From Merluccius polli (lineage: Eukaryota > Chordata > Actinopteri > Gadiformes > Merlucciidae): a stretch of 64,000 nucleotides of DNA. Every line of letters starts with the position of its first letter. The stretch's first letter is position 1. Under the pieces are notes generated by a model. It made no database searches, was not told the origin of the DNA, and saw only the letters and a list, made by a program, of their open reading frames with translations. Of this stretch, positions 12,217-24,013 are shown one piece after another. The stretch spans positions 246,001-310,000 of the forward strand of contig JAOPHQ010003982.1 of NCBI GenBank assembly GCA_030340625.1, given 5' to 3'. The position numbers and the translations under genes were made by a program.

Positions 12217-12609
12217 TCATGGTTTGTTTTTACAGTTTCTACTACTAATACAACTAATAATGATAATAATAATAATAATAATTATTATTATTATAGCTTT
12301 TATAATTATTATTAATATTATTGTAGGTAAGGGAGCATAACCCATAGAGTTGAGATCAGAGGTGGCAGGAGCTCCAGACCACAGAAACTGGATCATCTCA
12401 ATGGTTGATGTCTCTCTTAGAAGAAATAACATGTTAGTCTTCAGCTTTTGGAACAGATAATAGAGCCATGGAACAATATGTATGGCCCTAAAAGTTGTTA
12501 AAACAACCCTAAAAGTGAGAAGCCACCACTGCAAAGACGGTTCACAGCGGGCTAAAAGGTCATTACAGTGTTTAAAAGTGGTGTCTCTGTATTTAAATAA
12601 GCCATACAC
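12217..12609 (-). other. Uncharacterised open frame in the 3' flank of OlfC-3, repeated in the array
   Basis: A 130-residue frame whose first half (MYGLFKYRDTTFKHCNDLLA onward) is preserved in a second copy at 44759-45124 and partly near 33082-33200. Both full copies keep the frame despite substitutions and an internal length difference. I recognise no domain. The C-terminal part runs into a low-complexity ATT-rich tract. It could be a shared non-coding duplicate or a transposon relic rather than a gene. Confidence 0.3.
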
Positions 12610-12767
12610 ATGTGTGATATCAATGTAGTTGGTTTATTTTATTTAGAAATCATTTGTTAGTCAAATAAATACAATTTCAAATTATGAATGTAATTTGCAT
12701 CAATTTGCGATTATTGTAATTATTCTGCTGTATGTGTTAATTTATGTAGGCACACTCCCTGTGATAG

Positions 12768-13129
12768 GGTTGCAGTGGCTTGGGCAGTTAAAGGTTCCAT
12801 CTGGTAATGATGGCATCTAGTAATAATACCACCTGTGTGCCTGACTTCTGCGGTGGTCCATGAGGTGTAAAAGTGCTATCCAACTGGGAGCTGTGGTGCC
12901 CTGCTTGTTCTGTTGCCACCATAACCCTGTCTGGATATCTGGATGGATTGATGGATGCATTTGAGTTTTCTCAGTTTTTTCCTCTTTTTGTCAAACACGT
13001 AACATTTATAACTGGAAATGTACATTTATCAATAAGATACATCTTTTGAATGTTTCTAAAGTAATGAGGTATGACTAACGATTGTATTAACAGATGTATT
13101 TGTCCATTCAGTATTTATAACTAAATTGA
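12768..13129. other. Insertion in OlfC-3 3' flank, origin unknown
   Basis: The flank matches the corresponding flank of OlfC-8 (near 45280) up to CTCCCTGTGATA and again from GAGAAGATTTTAAA. About 360 bases between are present only here. The tail CTGGATGGATTGATGGATG resembles the simple-repeat end of fish retroposons. No coding frame seen. Confidence 0.35.
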
Positions 13130-13217
13130 GAAGATTTTAAATGTATGTATTACTTTAAGGTCATCTTGGATGATGACTTGTTGACACTGTGAGCTTATTG
13201 TTTAAGAGAAGCAAACA

Positions 13218-16200
13218 TTAGAAACCCTTTGAATTATGTTTACCCATTAAATGTTTTTTGGTGTTTTTATCCGGTCTAAATAAAATGACAAAGCACTTTG
13301 GAAGAAAAATACATGAAATCACTCCAAAACTAGAGGCCAATATGGCAAAGATCTCCACAGCTACAGTGAACTTCCCAGGGGAACTGATATAAGCTGGGAT
13401 AAAAGTGATCCAAACAGCACAGAATATCAGCATACTAAATGTGATTAGCTTTGCTTCATTAAAATTATCAGGTAGTTTTCGGGCTAGAACAGCTAACACA
13501 AAGCAAAATACAGCAAGGAGCCCGATGTACCCAAGCACAGCCCAGAAACCTATCGCTGAGCCTAATGCACATTCTAGAATGATTTTCTCCTTGTAGGTGG
13601 TCAGGTTTCTAATCGAGAAAGGGGGATTCAGAATTAACCACAAAATACATATTAGAACTTGAACAAATGTAAAAGACACTACAGTCATTCTCTGCTGTGC
13701 AGGCCCAAACCATTTCATAACATTATTACCTGGCAGTGTAGCCCTGAAGGCCATTAACACAACCAGAGTTTTGCCCAGAACACAAGAGATACAGAGGACA
13801 AAGGTGATCCCAAAAGCTGTGTGGCGAAGCATACAGGACCAGTCTGTAGGTGGACCAATGAAAGTCAGAGAACACAGGAAACACAGAGTCAAGGAGAAGA
13901 GCAGCAGGAAGCTCAGCTCAGAGTTGTTGGCCCTAACAATAGCAGATGCTCTGTGCTGGAAGAACACTATGGCTGTAAAAATGGTTAAACCAGCTCCTCC
14001 AACAGAGAATGCTGCCAAAATAATTCCCAGGACCTCATGCATGGAGAGAAACTCAACAGGCTTAGGGAGACATAAGTTCTTCTCTGCATTGGGCCAGAAC
14101 TCCTTGGGACAAGGGACACAGTCTGACGAATCTGGAGAGAATATAAAATATTAAATCAGGAGAGGCTTTTGAAATTTTTTCAGAATTATCATGAATAAAA
14201 TGTGTTGTATGTGTTATACCTGAATTATTGCTTATCTCTCCTTCAGCACATGGTACACAGTCATAGCAGCAAACCGGTTTCCCCTTCTGGAGAACCTTGC
14301 GCATTCCTGGTGGACAGCTGTCACTGCATATGGACAGAGGGACCTGATGCACACATAGACATGCAGCTATACATACAGCAAGAAGACAATACATGTAATT
14401 AAATTAATCAAAGTATAGTTCTTCCTGCCTGTGCACTGCCATCTGACCAGCTGATGTTCCTTATCATTTTGAACTTCTGGCCAAGAGGAAGAGACTCATC
14501 GTAGTGTCCCACTGTTACAAACTCCAGAGCCCCATTGTGATTTTTCTGCCAGTTAATCAGCTCATAAAAGGCCACAGGATTACCATTAGCATCAAATGAG
14601 ACATGGTAACCATTACGAGAGAAATTCACCCTTTTCAACTGATCAAGGACCTGTATAGATGAAAAAAAAGAGTGAAAACAATGGTCATGATCTATCTCTA
14701 TATATCATGACATCTTCTTCCTTACATTTAAAAAAAATAAAAAAAATATATATATATATTTTATTTTTATTTATTTATTTATTTAATGACCTGGGCTGGC
14801 TCTATTTTAATGAATGGGTCACATTGTATTGTGGAGTTTATCTTCTTACACACCAAATTGTGTATGGCATGTGCTATTGCATAAACAGCTTTGTACACCA
14901 TGTTTGTGACTCTGAGCTGAGAGGTGTCAGTGTAGGGGTTTTGGAGCTTCTGTATATCTTCAGTTCCATCACACACTCTGTCCGATGAGCCAGCTTCTGC
15001 AAACAGAGACATAGGTTTAGTGTTAAGTGACAAAATAGATTATATATATACATAAACTTATTCTGTATTACCCATATCATTTTATTATGTAGATTTATTT
15101 CCTTCCAATAACTTTTACATTTATATATATTTTTCAAAATATTTGTATATATTTCTGTCATGAGAGTTCATTTAGATTCTGTTAAAACCTTTTTGGTTGG
15201 CCTAATTGCTTAATGGTATATCACAAATGCTCAATCTCTGTCAAGTTAAAAGAGTGAGTAACATGTAAGAGATGTTGAAAGAATTTCTATCATCTCACTT
15301 TTTTGTAGCTGGCAGTTGAATGCACCCTCCCACAATTCAGTAAGCAGCTGAGATACAGCTACTTTGGCAGGGGAAAGATCCAGAAGGTATTCTCTTAAGC
15401 CAGGTATAACAGATTGTGGAATACCAAATCCAATGGACCCAGCACAAAAACCAAACCTCAGCATTTCAGGATCAGTTACCCAGGATTCACTGCCTATCCA
15501 TTGGCGGGGGGGGAAAGGCTTGCGGGCCAACTCCTCCAACAGAATCCTCATATCTCCTGATGCTGTGAATGCCACGACAATCAAGGCTGTAGACCTTAGA
15601 CAATATGGCATTAAAATTACTTTAGTCATAGCAAAAAAGAGACACAGACATTATGTGCTGCTTAAACATGGGATGTTCTTGGAGAACAAATATTAACAAA
15701 ACAGCCTCTAATGTTTTTTAAATTTTCTTATTCATTTATTTGTAACATTTTAAATAACACTTAAAAAATTATAATTTGTCTTTTTCATGGACATTTATGC
15801 TGTCATGACCACAATGTAAATAATCAACTCATTAACCTGCGGATAACGTCAGCCACTTGTTGAATCTTGCTCTGTGGATCAGTGCGATAGAAGGATTCAG
15901 AGTATTCCACACATATACCCTCTTTGTGTGCTGCTCGTAGAAAGGACGCCATACCATTGTTACCATAGTCTGAGTTAGACCGGACAGTGCCAATCCAAGT
16001 CCAACCAAAATGTTTTACAAGTTTGGCAAGAGCATCAGCCTGGAACTGGTCACTCGGGATGGTTCTAAAAAATGTCGGGTATTGCGTCCTGTCAGACAAA
16101 CACGCGCATGTAGCGAAGTGACTAACCTGAAGGAGAAAGAAACATGACAACGCATTTGAAGAAAAAACGCCACGCAAGGTGCTGGTTATATAACAAAGGT

Positions 16201-17064
16201 CTGCATTTTTAGAAACATTACTTGTGGAATGTCAAAGGGCCCGATGATACGCGACATGCTGATACTTGGCGTGGATCCAGACTCACCAACAACAGCTGTT
16301 ACCCTACCAGATCGCAAACACCCTTTCTTTGAGTCATACAACTGCTGCAAGCCGTTTGCAAGCTGAAACGCCACCTGGACAGCTACGGGTACCGAGGCAC
16401 AGGAGTCATGGATTTGGTAACCGAGTGTAATGCCCGGCAGAAGGTCCGAGCTGTTGTTAATTTCTTCGATGGTGAAGACCATAGCGCGCGAAAAGCGCAA
16501 TTCACGCGTGTCCATGCTGCAAAGAGAATAGTAAATGCATGCGTCACATTTTGCAGATTGTTTAGATCGACGTTGATGCAGCTGCAGATTTGTTTGTTTT
16601 TTATAGATATCTGATATATTCTATCATATATTTTTGGATAGTATTTATATAATCAAATGTGTATTACAGCAACTCCTTTTTTACCTGTGCACTATTTTTT
16701 CTCCTCTAACTCACCTCCCTGTACATTCTAGAGGCTCTGGTAGGCTGGTGTAATTATTCTTCACTGTTTTCATGTAGTAATGTATCGAAAAAACACCGCC
16801 AATAAGGTAGTCTCCTTCCAGTGTGAATACAGCGGGTCGAGGAGTGCCTCGAAGCATACATTTAACAGAATCAGTAGCATTCCCTGCATCAGATACATCC
16901 CTAATCCCAACCTTACCACCGGTCTCAGACCCCACAGGGCCATGTCTTTGTAGTAGGCCATCTGCAGACTCACACAAAGCAAGAGCAAAACAGAGCACAA
17001 CCAATCCCAGAGAGAGGGTTGGCCCAAACAAAACAATTACAGAACTCTTCATCCTTATCAACAT
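13218..17064 (-). CDS. OlfC-3, V2R-like class C GPCR (minus subfamily, b type)
   Basis: Eight exons, 898 residues: 17064-16715, 16516-16222, 16126-15837, 15594-15299, 14996-14791, 14650-14429, 14343-14220 and 14131-13218. All frames are open and phases match. b-type marks are the N-terminus MLIRMKSSVIVLF, a longer exon 1 with QRHGPVG, HRASAIVRANN at helix 1-2, and a C-terminal extension GKHNSKGF. The flytrap, cysteine-rich and seven-helix domains are in the usual order. The donor after exon 6 (14429) is GC. The start is 53 bases below the TATA box. OlfC-2 lies 1.2 kb downstream in the same orientation. The predicted role is an olfactory amino-acid-type receptor; the ligand is unknown. Confidence 0.93.
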
Positions 17065-17109
17065 AGGGCTACGTGATATGGATGAGGCGGCTCCTGAATA
17101 TTACAGCAG

Positions 17110-17157
17110 TTTATATAGACTCCGATATATACTGACTCCCTCTTAAAGTATACGTCA
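17110..17157 (-). promoter_or_regulatory. OlfC-3 core promoter: TGACGTA box and TATATAAA
   Basis: TATATAAA starts at 17117 on the minus strand and TACGTCA begins at 17151, the 34-base offset shared with OlfC-2, -4, -6 and -7. Confidence 0.6.
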
Positions 17158-17383
17158 TTTACTGCTTCAGTGAATTGTATCTGTCTGGAATCCAATCAAC
17201 AAGCAGAAACAAAGAACAATAATAACAATGAAAATAAATGACACTATGGAGATAATCCACTTCCTCTGTTCAATACATTTGTCATGATTTGAAAATGTGT
17301 GTACATTTTGGCTAGTCTATATACACTGGGTTTTACATCTAGGTGTTCCTAGAAATGAATTACTCATGTAAGATACATTATTT

Positions 17384-17390
<7 letters not shown>

Positions 17391-17441
<51 letters not shown>

Positions 17442-17462
17442 TATGTATATATATATATATAT
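17391..17462. repeat. (TA)n microsatellite
   Basis: A nearly pure TA tract upstream of OlfC-3. It is the counterpart of the tracts upstream of OlfC-4, -6 and -8. Three transposon-derived blocks lie between it and the matching downstream sequence. Confidence 0.9.
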
Positions 17463-18534
17463 TAGGGCCGGGACTCAATAAAAAAAAAAAATTAATTAGA
17501 GGCTATGTAATTAATTAATCAAAATTAATCGCATTTTAATCACATATAAATATTTGACCTGAGAAGAGTGAGAAGTAATTTTTTTCACATGGATTTTTAG
17601 TATACCATTGAATAATGACTGAATACATAAGCTTAAGCAACATTTTTGTTCAAGTCCAACAGACCAGTGCAATTTTTGCCATTAAGTGTATTAATAGCAT
17701 ATTTAGAAATATAGTACATTTCAGAAATTCAGGTAGCCTATAGGTAGGTAGACCTTCTGTAAACTATAATACTTTGTTTTTTTAAGTAAAACACAATACT
17801 TTCAAGTACATTCAGAACATTGGAAACCCTGACTATTAGACAACATCTCTCTGTTGCTTCAGAGGCCATAACAGACTTTGTTGATTTACCAACAGCTGGT
17901 TTAAAAAAAATAAAATTAATTTCAGTCCAACTCTCTCAATAACCTTGGCCAAAACAATAGAATAGTAGTAGAGAGTTCAACATGAAGTGGCAGTTGCACC
18001 AACAACATAATACATAGTTTGACCTACGGCCGACGGGGGGCACGCGATAGTAGCACACCCCGGGCCGACGGGGGGGCGGACCTATGACCGGTGGGGGTGT
18101 CTCAAAAAGGAGGACAAATACGACAGGGCATTGAAAAACCGGACAGTCTGGCCGAAAGCCGGACGAATGGCCACCCTATACTTGAGGCTCGATGTGCTGC
18201 GGTGATATGCAAATTCGTTGTTGCATAGCTTGCACACAACCATGCTCTTATCGACGCTTCCATTCGTTCGTTTTTTGTAACAAAATTTCCCATCCACGAG
18301 GCCAACCAAAGCGGTCTCATCAGCTACTTCATTCATGTTCACTGTGGTTTGTTGTTGTCTGAACTCATGAACGCTAGTTGGTGCTCCAGTATAATCGGTC
18401 CGCCTGAAACTCATCCAGTGAGAAACGTTCCGCGGTGCAAAAATAAGTGCGATTAAAATGCGTCAATTTTTTTTAACGCGTTAATTATTGTGTACTTAAT
18501 TAATCTTAATTAACGCGGTAAAGTCCCGGCCCTA
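17463..18534. mobile_element. hAT-like element, GGGCCGGGACT termini
   Basis: Inverted termini TAGGGCCGGGACT bound 1072 bases. Flanks are ATATATAT on both sides, compatible with an 8-base hAT duplication but uninformative inside TA repeats. The interior carries the BED-finger remnant below. Confidence 0.7.
18082..18414 (-). pseudogene. hAT transposase N-terminal remnant (BED zinc finger)
   Basis: A 110-residue frame includes MVVCKLCNNEFAYHRSTSSL, the C-x2-C half of a BED-type zinc finger as found at the N-terminus of hAT transposases. The histidine half is lost, and no catalytic region was seen in the element. Confidence 0.55.
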
Positions 18535-18553
18535 ATATATATATATATATATA

Positions 18554-19042
18554 TCGGCGTTAACGTGCTGCATTAACGCGAGACTCTTATCGGGCGATAA
18601 AAAAAACACCCTCCCGATCGAACACGGCCACAAATCGTTGTCGTTTATAACTGACTTTGTCTATAGGCTACAGCACAACACATTAGGACATAACAACAAT
18701 AAACAACACTAAACACAATTAAACCAGACAAAAAAGAAAACATTTACCATATAGCCTACCAACATCCACAAATTATCGAGTGGTCTCCTGATTCTCGCAT
18801 GGTCTTGTAGCTCTCGCGTGATCCCGCGAATCCAGCCGCCTCGCAGTGCTACGTACCCGGTGGGGATTGACGCCGGGCAGAGGACGCAGCCATCCGCGGT
18901 GCTTACGTCCCTGGTGGAAATCCGGTATAGACCCAGCTCCCAACCCAACTTTGAGAATAGATTAACGGCGATATTTTTTTTATCGCCCGATAAGAGTCTT
19001 GCGTTAACGCAGCATGTTAACGCCGATAACAGCCCACCCTTA
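18554..19042. mobile_element. hAT-derived block, long inverted ends
   Basis: Both ends carry the unit TCGGCGTTAACGTGCTGC with GACTCTTATCGGGCGATAA, in opposite orientation. The interior (CACCCTCCCGATCGAACACG onward) is shared with the right halves of the hAT elements at 26314-27723 and 37658-39024, so this is a related, shortened copy. No coding seen. Confidence 0.55.
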
Positions 19043-19050
19043 ATATATAT

Positions 19051-20078
19051 TAGAGCCCGACCGATATATCGGCGGGCCGATATTATCGGCCGATATTAGG
19101 CATTTTCCAAACTATCGGTATCGGCATTTATAATGGCCGATAAATGAATATTTAAAAAAACGGACGAAACCCTTCAACCAGTTATAACGCCACAAACCCT
19201 ACAACCAGCTGATCCAGCCAGAGTCGGGCAGAGCGAACGAGTTATCCACGACCGCGAGCGACACGAGCAGCAAAAGCGGCCGGCAGTCCTTCATTTTCAA
19301 TGAGCGCTGCCGACGAGGAGCGGCCGGCGCCGCGGCGGCGGCGGCAGCGAGCGCCACGGCGGCAGCGAGCAGCGCGACGCGGAGACTTGATATTAGTTTA
19401 ACTTTATGCAAATGAGCGGCGTCGGTGTGAAGCAGCAACCCGCTACACTTCACGCCACTGTCCTATTTCACAGCGTCGCCGCGCATCAAGTGCCGCCGAA
19501 AAGGCACTTTTTCCTTTTCTTTAGTTTTCCTTCTGCTCTGGAGACGACTATATTCCTATGGGTGCTAGGGGCGGCACTTGTGTCAAAGACGCGCCGGCAG
19601 TGTGTTTTGCACTTTATAATGCTTTATCTCCATTTGTTTTTTTGATTACTAAATAATAAACAGGGGAAACGTGTGAATTGTTATTTGAACATGCTTGTCA
19701 CGCCGGCCTGCCGAATAGCTCTACTACAAACTTGATATTGCAATGGGCGCAACCGAACTTGATGTCTGCAGTGCTGCTTGAAGCCCCGCCCCCCTGGCGA
19801 CGGCAGCCAGCGGCCACAGCGCCCCCTGCTGCTTATGTCGCTTGCGGTGTGACCCATCGGTGAAGTGTGTTCACTGCATTATCCTATTATTTTAGCGAGG
19901 ACTCATAAATAACTACATATAACTAATGTTAGGGAAATCTGTTTATGTTTTGTTACGTGTTTCTGGAATTTCTTTTTAAAATATATATATCGGCTGATAT
20001 ATTGGAATATCGGATTTTTAAATCATCAAATATTTGTATCGGTATCGGCCTTAAAAATCCCATATCGGTCGGGCTCTA
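19051..20078. mobile_element. hAT-like MITE, AGAGCCCGACCGATAT termini
   Basis: Termini TAGAGCCCGACCGATAT are inverted at the two ends of a 1028-base element flanked by ATATATAT. The middle (about 19200-19500) is CpG-rich with CGG-type triplets, unlike the AT-rich surroundings. No transposase frame seen; an alanine-rich frame there looks like base composition only. Confidence 0.65.
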
Positions 20079-20205
20079 ATATATATATATAGCAACTACT
20101 AGGAGTACTTGGAGCATGGCCAGATCGTATTACATTCAAAACAAATCAGACCAAACAGTGTTAATACTTGATATTTGACGTTCCTCCTGTGTTCAATATA
20201 TTCAG

Positions 20206-20551
20206 ATAGGGTAGGCTGGGGTATGGTAGGACAGGATAGGCTGGACTAGGGTAGGGGTGTGTAGGCTAGTCTATGGTAGAGCAGGAGAGGCAGTTGCAGG
20301 GCAGGGTAGAGTATGCTAGGCTAGCATAGGAGAGGGTAGGGTAGCATAAAGGAAGCATAACAGATGCAGGTCGAATAGGGTAGGCAGAGCAGGGCAGGGT
20401 AGACTAGAGTACCATAGGATAGGGTAGTGTAGGAGAGGGTAGGCTAGGACAGGGCAGGTCAGATAAGGTAGAGTAGTAGTAGTAGGGTAGATTAGGGTAA
20501 GGCAGGACAGGGTTGGGTAGAATGGGCACAGCAGAGTAGGGCAGGGCAGGA
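20206..20551 (+). repeat. Purine-rich GGGTAGG/GCAGG repeat, copy 1
   Basis: Irregular short units (GGGTAGGCT, GGGCAGG, TAGGAGAGG) make one strand almost devoid of C over about 350 bases. Three further copies lie at 30689-31014, 39168-39509 and 49659-50025, in the same orientation and with the same flanks. Confidence 0.85.
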
Positions 20552-20624
20552 CGATTACTTACATGCTGCAAGAGAGCACAGACACAGGAATAACATTGAA
20601 TACCATTAAATCTCTGTGACACTA

Positions 20625-20637
20625 CCATCTAGTGGAC
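20625..20637 (-). promoter_or_regulatory. CTCF-like core in duplicated intergenic block
   Basis: CCATCTAGTGGAC, minus strand GTCCACTAGATGG, contains CCACTAGATGG, a full match to the CTCF core CCASYAGRKGG. The block recurs at 31088, 39582 and 50099. Confidence 0.4.
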
Positions 20638-20771
20638 ATATCACAAATGATAGGTGTTTGTGATCTAAAGTCAAATTTCTTTCTTCATGTTAATCTCTCA
20701 AGTCATGTGCATATTTGCTCCATTGGTCCCAAAATGTCATCAGGATCATCTACAGACTTCACTGATCTTAA

Positions 20772-21053
20772 AGGGGACCTATTTCACCACCAGGTGTGAG
20801 TGTGATTAGCTATTACAAGCCATTTCAAAATCTACCCTACAGTGACATCATCACATGTGGGAATGTCCACCCGGACCTGATAGACAGATAGATCAGCCTG
20901 TAACAGCCTACCCAGTGGACTGTACCAACTTGTAGGCTGATCTATCCATCATACATCTGGACACTCCCACTTGTGAGGTCACATAGAGGGTAGAATTTGA
21001 AATGGCTTGTAATGGCTAAACACACTCACACCTGGTGGTGAAATAGGTCCCCT
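20772..21053. mobile_element. piggyBac-like MITE with TTAA target site
   Basis: A 282-base palindromic element with termini AGGGGACCTATTTCACCACC lies between TTAA duplications (20768-20771 and 21054-21057). The paralogous blocks near 31231 and 39726 have a single uninterrupted GATCTTAAGTTATTTGAG, the unoccupied site. This fixes both boundaries and shows insertion after block duplication. Confidence 0.85.
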
Positions 21054-21057
21054 TTAA

Positions 21058-21968
21058 GTTATTTGAGAAATGTCAATACGTCAATCTGTTTCCAATACAT
21101 GAGCCAATCAATTTTTAACACAATGCCTAAGTACAGTAGATGTCTTCTATCTTATATCTCATTGTCTAATTTTCTTGAAACTTCACGTATGATCTTTACA
21201 CCATTCTGTGGATGATCCCCTAATTTGTAATCATATTTTTCTTGCGTGGAGTCTTGACAATTCAACAGTTTGAGTGCAAACAAACAAAGGCTTGGCCTAT
21301 TGAATGACTGGTGAAAGGTAAACCATGCTGCTGTATCAGTAAGCTTACCGTAGCCATCTTTTTTTCTTTTTTTGGGGGGGTGGGTGGGGTGGGGAAGCAT
21401 GATTTTTTCACATATCGTCAATTGCCAATGTTACTCCTTTTCCCATTTGACTCCAATGACTGGAATGACCAGGGACTTCCAAATCTAAATCACCAATTTC
21501 CAGTGCCAAATCTCGTGTATTTATGAATTCTGTAAATGTATGCATGAAGCTAGGTTTCTTTTCATTTCAATAGACAGTAGTGCAGGTTACAGTTTGTTCT
21601 ACCTAGTATCTTTTAGTCCCCCCTGACATAGTTGGCACAGCCTGTAGTATTTCCAGGTGAAATATATTCCCTGGAGTTTGTGTTGTTTTTGGATGAGCCG
21701 GTGCATCGCCAGCTTCCAACTCCTGGCATAACGTAAGCGTCAGCTAAACAGCTAAGAAAACATAGCTAGTTAAAATGGCACGGTTAAATGATCGACAGAT
21801 TCTGTGCACAATGGAATGCTTTTCATACCAACAAATAAGTTGCAAATAAGGTGTTAGAACATTTTGGGCATGAATGAAAAGATGCAAAGACACAATGCAC
21901 TAAAAATCGAATTTACTTGTATGTTATCTATAATAGAAGCAATCAACCATGGATGACTCAAATATAGC
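21058..21968. other. Shared 3' flanking block, no gene seen
   Basis: Closely matches 39726-40712, with some indels. It holds a T-rich then G-rich run near 21356-21395. About 100 bases near 21548 (GCTAGGTTTCTTTTCATTT) also occur inside the hAT MITE at 53266-53876. No coding frame supported. Confidence 0.5.
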
Positions 21969-21974
21969 TTTATT
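21969..21974 (-). terminator. Candidate poly(A) signal of OlfC-4
   Basis: AATAAA on the minus strand, 183 bases past the stop codon. The same site is conserved downstream of OlfC-7 and OlfC-10. Confidence 0.5.
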
Positions 21975-22156
21975 AATGCAGTTTAATGTAAACATACAAC
22001 ATAACTAAGCACACAAATCTGTATTTGTAATGTCACATCAAAACTACATCTAAACTAAAGATGTACTCTAAAATACTATTTATTGTGTTACATCATTATT
22101 TTTGACATCACTACATTCAAAAGTCAAACGTTTCTTAATGAACAAAACGAAATAAG

Positions 22157-23936
22157 TTATTGTTTAACCATTAAATTTTTCTTGGTGTTTTTCTCTGGCC
22201 TGAACAAAATGATAAAACATTTAGGAATGAATATACAGATAATCAATGCAAAACTAGAGGCCAATATGGCAAAGATCTCCACAGCTACAGTGAACTTCCC
22301 AGGGGAACTGATATAAGCTGGGATAAAAGTGATCCAAACAGCACAGAATATCAGCATACTAAATGTGATAAGCTTTGCTTCATTAAAATTGTCAGGTAGT
22401 TTTCGGGCTAGAACAGCCAACACAAAACAAAATACAGCAAGGAGCCCGATGTACCCAAGCACAGCCCAGAAACCTATCGCTGACCCTAATGCACATTCTA
22501 GAATGATTTTCTCCTTGTAGGTGGTCAGGTTTCTAATTGAGAAAGGGGGATTCAGAATTAACCACAAAATACATATCAGAACTTGAACAAATGTAAAAGA
22601 TATGACAGTCATTCTCTGCTGTGCAGGCCCAAACCATTTCATAACATTATTACCTGGCAGTGTAGCCCTGAAGGCCATTAACACAACCAGAGTTTTGCCC
22701 AGAACACAAGAGATACAGAGGACAAAGGTGATCCCAAAAGCTGTGTGGCGAAGCATACAGGACCAGTCTGTAGGTGGACCAATGAAAGTCAGAGAGCACA
22801 GGAAACACAGAGTCAAGGAGAAAAGCAGCAGGAAGCTCAGCTCAGAGTTGTTGGCCCTAACAATAGCAGATGCTCTGTGCTGAAAGAACACTATGGCTGT
22901 AAAAATGGTTAAACCAGCTCCTCCAACAGAAAATGCTGCCAAAATAATTCCCAGGACCTCATGCATGGAGAGAAACTCAACAGGCTTAGGAAGACATAAG
23001 TTCTTCTCTGCATTGGGCCACAACTCCTTGGGACAAGGGACACAGTCTGACGAATCTGGAGTGAATACAAAATATTAAATCAGGAGAGGCTTTTGACATT
23101 TTTCAGCATTATCATGAATAAAATGTGTTATATGTGTTATACCTGAATTATTGCTTATCTCTCCTTCAGCACACGGTACACAGTCATAGCAACAAACTGG
23201 TTTCCCCTTCTGGAGAACCTTGCGTGTTCCTGGTGGACAGCTATCACTGCATACGGACACAGGGACCTGATGCACACATAGACATGCAGCTATACATACA
23301 GCAAGAAGACAATACATGTAATTAAATGAATCAAAGTATATGTAGTTCTTCCTGCCTGTGCACTGCCATCTGACCAGCTGATGTTCCTTATCATTTTGAA
23401 CTTCTGGCCAAGAGGAAGAGACTCATCGTAGTGTCCCACTGTTACAAACTCCAGAGCCCCATTCTGATTTTTCTGCCAGTTAATCAGCTCATAAAAGGCA
23501 ACAGGATCACCATTAGCATCAAATGAGACATGGTAACCATTACGAGAGAAATTCACCCTTTTCAACTGATCAAGGACCTGTGTAGATGAAAAAAAAGAGT
23601 AAAAACAATGGTCATGATCTATCTCTATATAGCATGACAACTTCTTACTTCAAGTTTTTTAAATATATATATATATATATATATATTTAATGACCTGGAC
23701 TGGCTTTATTTTGATGAATGGGTCACATTGTATTGTGGAGTTTATCTTCTTACACACCAAATTGTGTATGGCATGTGCTATTGCATAAACGGCTTTGTAC
23801 ACCATGTTTGTGATTCTGAGCTGAGAGGTGTCAGTGTAGGGGTTTTGGAGCTTCTGTATATCTTCAGTTCCATCACACACTCTGTCCGATGAGTCAGCTT
23901 CTACAGACAGACATAGGTTTAGTGTTAAGTATATAA

Positions 23937-24013
<77 letters not shown>

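Noticed and set aside
19199..19453. Alanine- and leucine-rich 84-residue frame
   Set aside because: Produced by GCC/GCG repeats in the CpG-rich core of a transposon; no homology recognised.
20206..20551. Possible CRISPR or tandem coding repeat
   Set aside because: Units are irregular and purine-rich with no spacer structure, and the genome is vertebrate.
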